From the IMG/VR virus record IMGVR_UViG_3300025030_000941, positions 1 through 36,536 of that record: a DNA stretch of 36,536 nucleotides. One strand, given 5' to 3'. The notes under the pieces were generated by a model. It was not told where the DNA came from. It did no database searches and saw only the letters and a program-made list of their open reading frames with translations. The DNA is from a virus. How positions within the stretch are numbered: the first letter of the stretch is position 1; every line of letters starts with the position of its first letter. Made by a program: the position numbers and the translations under genes. Below are positions 1-9,066 of this stretch, one piece after another.

Positions 1-516
1 TCAGGGCTTGACCAGCAGGGTCTTGGAACAATCATTGAGGACTACTACGCAGGCGCAGGAAATCTTCACGGGTCTAAACTGTGGGGGACTACCATCATTA
101 AAAAATATGTCTCTGATGGTGCGAGGGGGAACTCAGTCCTCTGTATTTCAGGAGAACATACGATTGAGAAAGCCCTATTATTAAACGCTGGAAGTCATCA
201 TTTAAAGCTCGGACTCTCGGCTTATGCAACACAGAAAAAGAAACTAATTATCACAGGTGTGGCAGATAAATGGGAGTCATTCTCTAAAGATGCCAATAGC
301 ACGTTGATCGCTTCAATAACACAAGGAACCGCACTACCAACAGGAGGCTATGAAACCATGTATAACGAACTCTTAGTAAAGTATGACGCATTAAGAGCTG
401 ACCTTGAAACTGCGATAAATTCTGCCAACGCTCAAGCGTCGGTTATTACGTCCTTACAAGCCGAAGTCGATGGCTTGAAATCTAAGCTCGAACAGATAAA
501 GGGAATTATTGGATAA
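1..516 (+). CDS. Tail-associated structural protein, C-terminal part (5' truncated)
   Basis: The reading frame is open from the first base, so the visible 171 residues are the C-terminal part of a longer protein. A GTG at 259 is in frame but is not a real start, because the frame continues upstream without a stop. The first ~110 residues are rich in Gly, Ser and beta-prone stretches, and the last ~50 (from about YNELLVKYDALRADLE) form a heptad-like helix with regular Leu/Ile/Val positions, which suggests trimeric coiled coil. The stop directly abuts the next start (TAA then ATG at 517). Position immediately before the nozzle-like gene suggests a tail or fibre component. The family is not recognised; the structural role is inferred from context. 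Confidence 0.6.
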   Translation, partial: SGLDQQGLGTIIEDYYAGAGNLHGSKLWGTTIIKKYVSDGARGNSVLCISGEHTIEKALLLNAGSHHLKLGLSAYATQKKKLIITGVADKWESFSKDANSTLIASITQGTALPTGGYETMYNELLVKYDALRADLETAINSANAQASVITSLQAEVDGLKSKLEQIKGIIG

Positions 517-1230
517 ATGGCAATAGCGTTTGATGCCGCATCAAATACTAACGCGATAGACGGAACATCGGTTCAAACCCTGACTTGGCAACACGTCGTC
601 GGAGCCGGGGCTAACCGAATCCTTATCGTTTGCATAACAGGTGAGGACTCTACTTCTTCCGATGTGAATGTCGCCTCTGTTACATGGAACGGAACCGCAT
701 TATCTCAAGCTGTTGAGAAATTCCAAACCGCACAGATGTCAACGATTTATTATTTGATTGCCCCCGAATCTGGGACGTTTGACATTGTTGTCACGTTTGA
801 TGGTGTAGGAACGAGCGTAGCGGCGAACGCGACCTCATGGACTGGCGCGAAGCAATCAGCCCAACCGGACGCGATAGCGTCTACTGGAAATGGAACGGCC
901 GGGGCTAGCATCGCCTTAGACATCGTGACCGTCGCGGCTGACTGCATCATCATTGATTCTCTAAATTCATCAAGTGGTGGTTCGTCTTTGACAGTCCAAG
1001 ATGCTGGGCAAACCCAACGAGCGAACATCCTTATCCCGGATCCAACCCCTAATTACAGGCATGGATCCTCTAGTGAAGTCGGCGCGGGTGCCGGGACCTA
1101 TAATCTTGGGTGGACTTTTTCACCCAATTCAACAACGAAGGCTTATTGCATAGCTTCGTTTTCGCCGTTTGTTGAGGCAGGTGGGTCTACAAAAATATCT
1201 AAACTAGCTCTTATGGGAGTCGGGACGTGA
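517..1230 (+). CDS. Putative beta-sandwich virion protein
   Basis: A 237-residue protein beginning MAIAFDAAS. It is Ser/Thr/Gly/Ala rich with alternating hydrophobic residues typical of an Ig-like or jelly-roll beta sandwich (for example ANRILIVCITGED, FDIVVTFDGVG, YCIASFSPFV), with no signal peptide or membrane segment. The ATG directly follows the previous stop, and the gene ends in a GTGA overlap with the nozzle-like gene, so the three are probably co-translated. Proteins of this build occur in phage tail regions as accessory or fibre-tip proteins. Function is inferred from position and composition only. Confidence 0.6.
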   Translation: MAIAFDAASNTNAIDGTSVQTLTWQHVVGAGANRILIVCITGEDSTSSDVNVASVTWNGTALSQAVEKFQTAQMSTIYYLIAPESGTFDIVVTFDGVGTSVAANATSWTGAKQSAQPDAIASTGNGTAGASIALDIVTVAADCIIIDSLNSSSGGSSLTVQDAGQTQRANILIPDPTPNYRHGSSSEVGAGAGTYNLGWTFSPNSTTKAYCIASFSPFVEAGGSTKISKLALMGVGT

Positions 1231-4208
1231 AGGTAGATACTATTCAAACATCTTTTACCGCTGGCGAAATTGCCCCCTCTCTTTTTGGTCGCACCGACAT
1301 CGCCCAATACGCCAACGCCTGCGAGATCGTGGAGAACTTTCTCCCGCGCTCCTACGGCCCAGTGATCTCCATGCCCGGGACCCGGTACGTCGCAACGGTG
1401 AGCGATTCCACTTTAAGAACCCGCTTCATCAAATTCGTTTTCAACAGATCTGACGCCTATGTGATCGAAATGGGCGACCTGTACATGAGGTTTTTCACGA
1501 ATAGAGGCCAGGTTACTACTCGTAGCGGTACAGAAACCCTAACGTCATTGGCGGCAAACATAGTTGCTCATTACAGATTGGATGACAATGCCGCAACGAC
1601 GGTAGTTGTTGACGATGACGGCGCAACTTATAACGGGACTTGTTCAACCTTAACGTCAAGTCTCAGCACGACAGCCATAGTCGGTAAAGGGTTTAATTTC
1701 GCAGGGATACATTATGTGGAGATCCCGGATAACGCGGCTTTTACATTTTCAGACACAACAGGAACAGCTCCATTCACTCTTGCCGCATGGATTTATTATT
1801 CTCCGAACGGGCAATATCAAAGATTTCTTACCAAGATGTCGGATAATGAATGGCAATTTATCACAACCCCGGGGGATAAATTACATTTTTCAACGTTTTC
1901 AAAAACATCTTCAACGGCTTCGATCATTGAGACAAATCAATCTCTTTCAACTGGTTGGCATTTTGTTGTGGTCACTTATGACAGCAGGGGAGGAAGCGCA
2001 GCCGCCGATGGTAAAAACCTGTATTTAGATGGCGTATTGGTGACAGACGTTACAAGAACAGTGAACGCCGGTTATACATATATGATTGACGGAACAGCCC
2101 AGGTCATGATCGGTACGTATAAAGTCGGAGGTATCGCGCAGGATATTTTTAAAGACAAGATGGATAATGTGGCGATTTTCAATAAAGTGCTTTCCAACGC
2201 TGAAGTGGCGTCTTTGTATACTTCCGCCGTCTATCAACTCACGACGGTCTTTCAGGAAGATCATATATTTGACGTTCAATTCACCCAACTAAACGACATC
2301 ATTTGGCTTACCCATCCGGACTATCCGCCTCAAAAGCTTGTGAGAACTTCGGCGAATGAGTGGGCAATTTCAGATGCCCCAATAGTTGGAGGCCCGTTTT
2401 TGGATTCAAATACTAATACTTCAACGACCCTTTCGATGTCTGCTACCCAAGGAACGATCAACATCACGGCGGCGACCGGCAAGATCGTCTTTACAAAATC
2501 AGGCAGCACTTTGGGGCATCACAACGCTTTTTTTGCTATTGGCGGTCTTACGGTCGAGACTATTTCAACAACCGGATTAAAAGAAATAGCTTACGTTAAG
2601 ATCACTAACGTTGTAAACAGTTACACCGCGACGGCTACCGTCATTAAAAATCTTCCGGCCATTACAGCAACATCTAATTGGTCTGAGGGTGCGTGGAGCG
2701 CCGTCAGAGGTTATCCGTCTCGCGTTGCTTTTCAAGAGAGACGTCTTTGGTTCGCTAGAACCAATCACGAACCTCAAAAAGAATGGGGGTCGAAGGTCTT
2801 TGAATATGAAAACTTTGCCCTCGACACGGAAGCTGACGACGATGCCCTAAATTTACCTCTAGCTTCAAACGAATCTAACGAGATCCAATGGCTTGCGCCT
2901 GGGAAGTCACTTATCGCCGGGACTTTCGGCGGGGCGTTTGTAACTAATTCCGGTTCTACCGAACCGATCACGCCTGACAACGCGAACGCCTCCGAAGAAA
3001 TTGGTTTTGGCGCAGATTCAATCATGCCTAAGAAAATAGGAAACTTCCTCTATTATGTGCAACGGTTTGGATTAAAACTGAGAGAAATGTTCTTTAACTG
3101 GGAATTAGACACCTACAAAGCCGCGGACAGGACGATTCTTTCACCTCATATTTTGGGTGATGGTGTAATTGATATGGACGTTCAACAAAATCCAGAGACA
3201 ATCCTTTATTGTGTTCTTACAAGCGGAACCCTTGCGACCATGACACGTGAAGTTGATCAGGAAGTCACGGCGTGGGCCAGGCACTCAACGGCGGGGACTT
3301 ATACGTCCATTGCGATCATTCCATCTCAGACAGCCAGTTATGATGAGGCGTGGGTTATCGTCGAACGATGGATTAACGGCTCTCAAAAGAAGTACGTCGA
3401 GTTCTTTGAAAATATCGAAGTCCCTGACCGGCAGGATAAATGTCTTTATCTTCATTCTGCGTTAAGCTTCGACGCTTATGAAGCGACAAGCACGTCCGCG
3501 GTTACGATCTCACTATCCGCATCTTCTGGATCTGTCACCCTAACTTCTTCTTCCGCCTATTTTATAGGCAGTCATGTAAACAGAAAAATAAGAGCAATAA
3601 ATGCGGCAGGTACCACCATCGGTGAAGGACAGATCACAGCCACCGCTTCAACGACAAGCATCACGCTTTCTATCACGACGACGTTTAATGCCTTGAGCTA
3701 CGTGGCGGGCAGGTGGGGACTTTCGGTACGAAGCGTATACGGTTTGGAGCATCTTGACGCTAAAACTATCGGGATACTGGCCGATGGTCTTGTAGATTCA
3801 CTCACCAGAACCGTCGCTTCTGGAACGGTTACCTTAACATCACTTTCGTTTGTTGTTCATGCAGGGCTTTCCTACGACCAAATACTTTTTACACTTCCAA
3901 AAGAAGCGGGAACCAATCGAGGAACGGCACAAGGGAAATGGCAGAGGTTTAACGAAATCGCTTTTAAGGTAAACCGTTCAACCCAAAACTTTAAATACGG
4001 AACGGATGCGGATAACCTTGATGATGTCAATTTGTCGATTACGCCCACAATCACTACTCTTTATACCGGTATCCTTCCTCCACAGGGCGGCGGGATCGCC
4101 ATGCGTGGGGGCTATAAGCGCGGGGCGCAGGTTTATATAAAAAACTCAAACCCTTTGCCGATTGAACTTTTAAGTATCATGGGATCGCTCGATACGAATG
4201 AGAAATAA
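1227..4208 (+). CDS. Nozzle/tail-tube-B-like protein with inserted LamG domain
   Basis: A 993-residue protein starting at GTG (GTGA overlap with the previous stop). The N-terminus TSFTAGEIAPSLFGRTDIAQY is the hallmark of a large podovirus tail protein family occupying the place of T7 gp12 (nozzle). That family normally runs from the MRFFTNRGQV strand straight into the segment here reading YQLTTVFQEDHIFDVQF and WLTHPDYPPQKL. In this protein about 220 residues (roughly 110-335) intervene: AHYRLDD, FTLAAWIYY, WHFVVVTYD, NLYLDGVLV, IFNKVLSNAEV. That order is characteristic of a LamG/concanavalin-like domain. Downstream beta-rich repeats (residues ~400-450 and ~755-900) with WGL, GILADG and LTSLSFVVHAGLSYDQ are typical of the family C-terminus. 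Probably part of the tail tip and, through LamG, able to bind a surface glycan. Confidence 0.8.
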   Translation: MKVDTIQTSFTAGEIAPSLFGRTDIAQYANACEIVENFLPRSYGPVISMPGTRYVATVSDSTLRTRFIKFVFNRSDAYVIEMGDLYMRFFTNRGQVTTRSGTETLTSLAANIVAHYRLDDNAATTVVVDDDGATYNGTCSTLTSSLSTTAIVGKGFNFAGIHYVEIPDNAAFTFSDTTGTAPFTLAAWIYYSPNGQYQRFLTKMSDNEWQFITTPGDKLHFSTFSKTSSTASIIETNQSLSTGWHFVVVTYDSRGGSAAADGKNLYLDGVLVTDVTRTVNAGYTYMIDGTAQVMIGTYKVGGIAQDIFKDKMDNVAIFNKVLSNAEVASLYTSAVYQLTTVFQEDHIFDVQFTQLNDIIWLTHPDYPPQKLVRTSANEWAISDAPIVGGPFLDSNTNTSTTLSMSATQGTINITAATGKIVFTKSGSTLGHHNAFFAIGGLTVETISTTGLKEIAYVKITNVVNSYTATATVIKNLPAITATSNWSEGAWSAVRGYPSRVAFQERRLWFARTNHEPQKEWGSKVFEYENFALDTEADDDALNLPLASNESNEIQWLAPGKSLIAGTFGGAFVTNSGSTEPITPDNANASEEIGFGADSIMPKKIGNFLYYVQRFGLKLREMFFNWELDTYKAADRTILSPHILGDGVIDMDVQQNPETILYCVLTSGTLATMTREVDQEVTAWARHSTAGTYTSIAIIPSQTASYDEAWVIVERWINGSQKKYVEFFENIEVPDRQDKCLYLHSALSFDAYEATSTSAVTISLSASSGSVTLTSSSAYFIGSHVNRKIRAINAAGTTIGEGQITATASTTSITLSITTTFNALSYVAGRWGLSVRSVYGLEHLDAKTIGILADGLVDSLTRTVASGTVTLTSLSFVVHAGLSYDQILFTLPKEAGTNRGTAQGKWQRFNEIAFKVNRSTQNFKYGTDADNLDDVNLSITPTITTLYTGILPPQGGGIAMRGGYKRGAQVYIKNSNPLPIELLSIMGSLDTNEK

Positions 4209-4220
4209 AGGAAAATCACC

Positions 4221-4793
4221 ATGGCAGTAGGAACAACTGCAGCACTTCTTATAGCTGGTGGAGCTTTCTCCGCGACCACTCAAGTCATGGGTGCTAAACA
4301 ACAAGCTAAAGGCATCCAAAGACAGGCTGAATATAACGCCCAAATCTACGAACAACAGGCCGCCATGGTCTTGGAAAAGAAGAAAATCCAGGACTATCAA
4401 TTTAACCGAGAAGCGGCCCGGGCCCGGGGAACGATCATTTCAAAGACCGCCGGAAAAGGTTTTAATCTTGGCGGGTCACCTTTGGCGATCTTAATTGACA
4501 ACGAAACCCAGATGCAATTCGATAAGGCGATAGGGGATTATAATCTTGATATTGAGGCAAACTATGCGAGATCGGGAGCGAGTTATATGCGCGAGACGGG
4601 AAGGCAGCAGTCGAGGCTTGCGCGTTTTTCTGGCTATTCAAATGCTTTTTCCACTATATTAAATACTGGCGCGACGCTCGGGATGCTGAATATTGGAAAT
4701 CCGACTGGTGGCGGCTATGGAAAATCAGGTCTTACAAAACAACAGAGGTTGACGCAGATGAATACATTTAAAGCCGGTCGATACGGGAGATAA
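4221..4793 (+). CDS. Internal virion protein (gp14-like position)
   Basis: A 190-residue protein preceded by AAAGGA about eight bases before the ATG. The N-terminus MAVGTTAALLIAGGAFSATTQVMG is hydrophobic and small-residue rich, followed by a long helical region rich in Gln, Ala and Lys (AKQQAKGIQRQAEYNAQIYEQQAA). A conserved-looking GFNLGGSPLAIL stretch follows. Size, composition and place between the nozzle-like gene and two large ejection-type genes match the first of the three ejected internal proteins of T7-like phages. The first 23 bases are almost identical to the start of the gene at 33184. Confidence 0.65.
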   Translation: MAVGTTAALLIAGGAFSATTQVMGAKQQAKGIQRQAEYNAQIYEQQAAMVLEKKKIQDYQFNREAARARGTIISKTAGKGFNLGGSPLAILIDNETQMQFDKAIGDYNLDIEANYARSGASYMRETGRQQSRLARFSGYSNAFSTILNTGATLGMLNIGNPTGGGYGKSGLTKQQRLTQMNTFKAGRYGR

Positions 4794-4798
4794 CAAAA

Positions 4799-6202
4799 TT
4801 GCCTGAATTTCCAAGAGTTTATTCCAAAGGTCAGCTTACCACTCAAGCACCTTCCGTCCAGGCCGCCGAGGACACCACGGGCGAGATTATCCAAAAGGTG
4901 GGGGAGGTTGGAGGTGCAATTCAGAAAGCAACACTTACTTATAGCAACGCTCTTGATTCTATGCAGAAATCTAGGGCGAATTTAAACTATAAGACTGGTG
5001 TTTTAGAAGAACAGCAGAAGTTTGAAAATATCCCGAATCCAACACCGGAGGATTATGAGAATACTAGAAAATCAATTGAAAAACTTGGGATGGATAGTCT
5101 GAAAGGATTCTCAAATAAATCCGTTGAAACCGAGATGGCTATTGAGTTTGCTTATCAAGGAAAAGTAGCTACCGCCCAAATAGATAATTCTTATAAGAAG
5201 AAGCAAATTTTAGGGTGGCGGGCGGATACAATCGGTTTGCTAGATTTGGAAATTGCCAAAGGCGCGGATAATTTAGAGGGTCGGTTAGATGTGATTATTG
5301 ACCCGGTACAAAATTTAGGTGGTTATGACAAATTAGAAGCCTTGAATCTGAAAAAAGAATATCTAAAAAAAGGAAAATTCAATTCCTTTTTGACAGATAT
5401 ACAAAATGCTCCTGCTATTGCCAGCGAGAACATTTCAAAAAATACTTACGGTTTTGACGTTAGAGAATTAAGAGACGCTCAGTCAATCTACGACACCGAA
5501 TCTAAAAAAATACAGGCAAAAAATCAAAGTGCTTTGTTGGATGAATATTTGTCAAAACAAGATGTAACAGTTGATGCTGTAGATCAGCTTCGTAAGGAAG
5601 GAAAAATAAGCCCAGAGTTTGCCGAAGGCATGATAAATAAAATCAACAATCCGAAACCTGATATCCCCAGCAAAGACAAAACCTATATTGAGTTTCAGAA
5701 TAAAGTTATGGATATGCAAGCGAAGGGCGATAAGGCCACCACCGAAGAAATTATAAAACTTATGAGCGACACCATACAAGCCCACGCGAAAGGACTTTTG
5801 GACACAGCGGATGTGGAAAGAATATTGAAAGACCGTAATGAGCTTGTCCAACAGAAACTTGAAAAAGTAGTCCAAAAAGACATTATGAATACGGTTAGAC
5901 CAAAGAATTTATTTGATCGTCTATCGTTTTGGTCAGACGAATATGCTGAAGCTGGAATGGATAAAGACGAAATCAAAGCCAGGATGTACCGAAAACTGAT
6001 AGATGGAGCTTTGGCAGGGCAAGACCAAGAAGCCTTAGCGGCAAAGGTTGTCAATGACGAGATCGAAATTCAACTGGCTAAAAAATTGACTTCTACCGAT
6101 AGAATTTACGCCAATGATGAAAGCACCAAAGAAAGAAAAGCATATTCAGATGATGGCGGTGCTACTTGGTACGACATAAAAACAGGAAAAGAAATTAAAT
6201 AA
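4799..6202 (+). CDS. Internal virion/ejection protein (gp15-like position)
   Basis: A 467-residue protein starting at TTG, supported by GGGAGA about eight bases upstream; no ATG lies near the beginning of the conserved-looking MPEFPRVYSKGQL segment. The sequence is mostly predicted helix, charged (Lys/Glu/Asp/Gln) with coiled-coil stretches (KVGEVGGAIQKATLTYSNAL, residues ~230-330) and no membrane span. The stop overlaps the next ATG by one base (TAATG). The order small membrane-like protein, mid-size helical protein, giant protein is the usual arrangement of podovirus ejection proteins that form the periplasmic DNA conduit. Assigned by position and architecture. Confidence 0.6.
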   Translation: MPEFPRVYSKGQLTTQAPSVQAAEDTTGEIIQKVGEVGGAIQKATLTYSNALDSMQKSRANLNYKTGVLEEQQKFENIPNPTPEDYENTRKSIEKLGMDSLKGFSNKSVETEMAIEFAYQGKVATAQIDNSYKKKQILGWRADTIGLLDLEIAKGADNLEGRLDVIIDPVQNLGGYDKLEALNLKKEYLKKGKFNSFLTDIQNAPAIASENISKNTYGFDVRELRDAQSIYDTESKKIQAKNQSALLDEYLSKQDVTVDAVDQLRKEGKISPEFAEGMINKINNPKPDIPSKDKTYIEFQNKVMDMQAKGDKATTEEIIKLMSDTIQAHAKGLLDTADVERILKDRNELVQQKLEKVVQKDIMNTVRPKNLFDRLSFWSDEYAEAGMDKDEIKARMYRKLIDGALAGQDQEALAAKVVNDEIEIQLAKKLTSTDRIYANDESTKERKAYSDDGGATWYDIKTGKEIK

Positions 6203-8676
6203 TGCCACTTCCAGCGGGTTTAGTTTTAGAAGAAAGCTTGAATGTAAAACAAACATCCGATCCACAACCCCCATCAGGATTGGTTCTTGAGGGTAATCCC
6301 CAACCCCAAATAAAGCAAGCCCCACCACAAGGTATGATGGATAAGCTCTTCAGCTTCTTTCGTGATGAGGACAAATATACTGCTCGCGCCGCGAATATTT
6401 ATGCCCTTTCCGAAGTAACCGGACTCCCATTAAATGAAGTAAACAAAAATTATGACATTATACGGCGATCCGCAAATATTACAGGGATGGAATCAGAACC
6501 GACTGAAATGGAAGTTATGCAGGGATTACTATTGCCTGGGGTTGTCGCTGGAGCAATAGCAAACCCAGTTGGAACAGCTATGGGGCTTCTTGCTTTTTCA
6601 GCGGTTGATTTTGCGATCCCAACAGATAGATTAATTAAAAAACTAGATGAAGAGGGAGTTTCGGACGATGTTGTAAAAACAGTCGAATTGGCTGATTTTG
6701 CAGGAAAAGCTTTCATAGCCGGTGGGGTGTTTAAAAAATCAGGCGCTATAAAAGAAGCGTTTTTTAAAAGAAAAATCACGGAGTATAAGTTACCGAAAAG
6801 CGTGTCTCTTACGCCCGAACAAGTAAAAGATATTTACCAGACGGGAGAGCTTACGACGCCGGAACAAAAGTCTTTATGGGCGGCGCTTGAACTCAACAGC
6901 TTTGATCGCCGGGCTGCTTTTGAACACGGAATAAATATCAATGTTCCTTCTGAAAAAATAATTAGCATAACGGATAATCCTCTTTGGGCGAAAGTTAAAA
7001 ATATGTTTGGTAAGTCCGAAGAAGCTCCAATAGTTAAAAAGACTATGGCCGGAGAACCCACGAAAGGCCTGGCAGGGCTATTGGAAGGAACCGTCCCCAC
7101 AGAAGGGGAGAAGGTAGATCCTGTAGCAAAATTGATATCCGCCTTAAAAGAAGCCAAAGACGTTCGTGGTAAACAAGAAACGCTTTACGAAAAAGCCAGG
7201 TCGCAGAAGTTCGCTAAATTAAAAGGAGCGCAAGCTACGGCAAAAGGGGAGTCCGGCTTTTATAAGGAATTAGGTGCTTTGAAGGGGGAACTTCCAAAAG
7301 TCGAGTTTGAAGCCATAAGGGGAAAGGTAGGCCAGGCCGATATTGACGCTCTTTTCCAACAAGTCAGATTAAGTCCAAAGATCGGTGACTGGGAAAAGAT
7401 AAACGCCATGACAGGGCTTTCTAAAATGCTAGGCGCGGAAGGTGGTAAGGTTCCAACTGAAGGCGAGCTTTCTTTGCTGAATGCTGTTTTTGGAGAGGAA
7501 TTTACAAAAGCTGTGTTAGAGAAAAGGACTTTATTTGAAAAATTTAAAGAAGCGGGCTTACAAATTGCCAATATTCCAAGATCTATTATGTCATCCATCG
7601 ACCTTTCTGCTGCCGGTCGTCAAGGCGGTTTTCTTATATCCAGACAAAAGCAATTCGGCCCGGCGTTTAAAAAGCAATTTGGGGCATTTGTAAGTGAGGA
7701 AGCATATCAAGCCATTCAAGACTCTATTATTACTCATCCAGATTATCAACTCGCAAGAGATAGTAGACTTTCATTAACAGACTTGGACGTTCTTATAGGA
7801 AATAGGGAAGAAAAATTTATGAGTTCTTGGGCTGAAAAAATACCTCTTCTTGGCAAGGGTATTAGAGCTTCAGGACGTGCTTATATTGGTTTTCTGAATA
7901 AGTTGAGATTTGATACTTTCGTCGATTTGTTAAATCAAGCCGAGAGGGTCGGTCTTGACTCAAGAAAGGACAGAGATCTAACTAAAAGAATCGCCGATTT
8001 TATTAACAACGCAACAGGTCGAGGCACATTACCAAAAGGTCTTGAAACATCAGCACTAGCACTTAACGCTTTGCTATTTTCACCGCGGCTTTTATTCTCA
8101 AGGTTGAATCTTCTTAATCCAATCTATTATGTTAAACAAGACAATTTTACAAGAAAAGAGGCTCTTAAATCATTTTTTTATTTTTTAGGAATTGGTTTCA
8201 CAATTTTAACTTTATCTAAATTGGGAGGTGCTGAGGTTGTCACTGACCCAAGAAATTCTGATTTTGGAAAAATTAAAGTCCGAAATACACGGTTTGATAT
8301 ATGGGGAGGTTTTCAACCACTCGTAAGAAGTGCCGCACAAATTGTAACTGGTAAATACATTAGCTCTACGACTGGCAAGGAAATGACTCTAGGTGAAGGT
8401 TATAAACCAATGACCAGGGCTGATATTTTCCAACGATTTATAGAAGGCAAGCTGGCTCCAATTCCTTCTTTTATCGTTACGCTTATGAAACAACAAGACG
8501 CACAGGGTAAGCCAGTTAGCATCCCGAAGGAGATTGGCGAGAGATTTGTTCCGATGGTTTTACAGGATATTTACGATTTAGCGAAGGAAGACCCTTCTTT
8601 GATCCCGGCTGGACTTGTGAATATTTTTGGGGTGGGAGTACAAACCTATCAAGACAAAAAAAGAAAGGGTTTTTAG
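6202..8676 (+). CDS. Large ejection/internal virion protein (gp16-like position)
   Basis: An 824-residue protein. The N-terminus has two copies of a short PxGLVLE motif (residues 4-9 and 25-30) separated by a Pro/Gln-rich linker, a feature I associate with large phage polyvalent proteins. A hydrophobic segment follows at ~110-137 (LLLPGVVAGAIANPVGTAMGLLAF), then long amphipathic helices, a charged middle (KGKQETLYEKARSQKF) and a second hydrophobic region near residue 650 (FFYFLGIGFTILTLS). No lytic transglycosylase motif was seen. Probably ejected into the host envelope with the two preceding gene products. It is the last gene of the tail/ejection block. Confidence 0.65.
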   Translation: MPLPAGLVLEESLNVKQTSDPQPPSGLVLEGNPQPQIKQAPPQGMMDKLFSFFRDEDKYTARAANIYALSEVTGLPLNEVNKNYDIIRRSANITGMESEPTEMEVMQGLLLPGVVAGAIANPVGTAMGLLAFSAVDFAIPTDRLIKKLDEEGVSDDVVKTVELADFAGKAFIAGGVFKKSGAIKEAFFKRKITEYKLPKSVSLTPEQVKDIYQTGELTTPEQKSLWAALELNSFDRRAAFEHGININVPSEKIISITDNPLWAKVKNMFGKSEEAPIVKKTMAGEPTKGLAGLLEGTVPTEGEKVDPVAKLISALKEAKDVRGKQETLYEKARSQKFAKLKGAQATAKGESGFYKELGALKGELPKVEFEAIRGKVGQADIDALFQQVRLSPKIGDWEKINAMTGLSKMLGAEGGKVPTEGELSLLNAVFGEEFTKAVLEKRTLFEKFKEAGLQIANIPRSIMSSIDLSAAGRQGGFLISRQKQFGPAFKKQFGAFVSEEAYQAIQDSIITHPDYQLARDSRLSLTDLDVLIGNREEKFMSSWAEKIPLLGKGIRASGRAYIGFLNKLRFDTFVDLLNQAERVGLDSRKDRDLTKRIADFINNATGRGTLPKGLETSALALNALLFSPRLLFSRLNLLNPIYYVKQDNFTRKEALKSFFYFLGIGFTILTLSKLGGAEVVTDPRNSDFGKIKVRNTRFDIWGGFQPLVRSAAQIVTGKYISSTTGKEMTLGEGYKPMTRADIFQRFIEGKLAPIPSFIVTLMKQQDAQGKPVSIPKEIGERFVPMVLQDIYDLAKEDPSLIPAGLVNIFGVGVQTYQDKKRKGF

Positions 8677-8771
8677 AACCCACGTAGAGGCGGATGATTA
8701 AAATGATAAACGACGATTTGAATGATCCCAAAAAGAATAATCAGCGAAGCTACAAACAGCCATTTTTTCAT
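8673..8771 (-). CDS. Possible minus-strand single-span membrane peptide
   Basis: On the minus strand a 32-codon frame reads MKKWLFVASLIILFGIIQIV followed by a short polar tail (VYHFNHPPLRGF). This is a textbook Lys-capped single transmembrane segment. Against it: no Shine-Dalgarno sequence precedes the start, it lies opposite another short open frame, and it would be the only minus-strand gene here. In favour: it sits at the start of a membrane-protein-rich, probably lysis-related block, and a TATACT-like hexamer lies just upstream on its strand. Confidence 0.3.
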   Translation of the reverse strand: MKKWLFVASLIILFGIIQIVVYHFNHPPLRGF

Positions 8772-8810
8772 GGAAAAAGTATACCACAACAAGGAGCAAT
8801 TAAACAATGA
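8694..8810 (+). CDS. Possible 38-aa leader peptide
   Basis: A short plus-strand frame begins MIKMINDDLNDPKKNN and ends in an ATGA overlap with the gene at 8807. AGAGG precedes its ATG by about three to four bases. The product is polar and matches no family I know. The ATGA overlap is the same coupling used by most genes here, which is the main argument that it is translated. It competes with the opposite-strand membrane peptide for the same DNA; at most one is likely to be under protein-level selection. Confidence 0.35.
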   Translation: MIKMINDDLNDPKKNNQRSYKQPFFHGKSIPQQGAIKQ

Positions 8811-9055
8811 TCGAAATCGGTTGGTCGGGAGTAGGGGTTATCGTCGCTGTAATAGGCCATGCGTTCTTTACCGTTTGGTCGGCAGCAAGTTTTAAAGCAA
8901 CGATCTCGGCAAAGATAGATAATCTTGTAGCCTCTCTTAACCGTTTAGATTCTGAAATGGAAAAAAGAGACATGAAGATTTCCGCGGCTTTTACAAAAAT
9001 AGACAAGCTGCATGATAGAGTCACGCGGATAGAGATTGAAAATGAGAATAAATAA
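8807..9055 (+). CDS. Single-span membrane protein with coiled coil (holin/spanin-like)
   Basis: An 82-residue protein with AAGGAG upstream of the ATG. Residues ~5-27 form a hydrophobic segment (VGVIVAVIGHAFFTVWSA); residues ~35-80 form a charged amphipathic helix with heptad spacing (KIDNLVASLNRLDSEMEKRD). One N-terminal membrane span plus a long helix is typical of small phage proteins next to lysis genes (holin-like or i-spanin-like). It precedes another membrane protein and an RlpA-type wall enzyme. The lysis role is inferred from architecture and neighbours. Confidence 0.55.
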   Translation: MIEIGWSGVGVIVAVIGHAFFTVWSAASFKATISAKIDNLVASLNRLDSEMEKRDMKISAAFTKIDKLHDRVTRIEIENENK

Positions 9056-9066
9056 TAGGAGGCATG

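Noticed and set aside
259-516. An 85-residue gene starting at GTG 259
   Set aside because: The same frame is open back to base 1, so this is the tail of a longer truncated gene.
750-1028. Minus-strand ORF opposite the beta-sandwich protein
   Set aside because: No ribosome site, Met/Ser/Val-rich shadow translation of a coding strand with clear family features.
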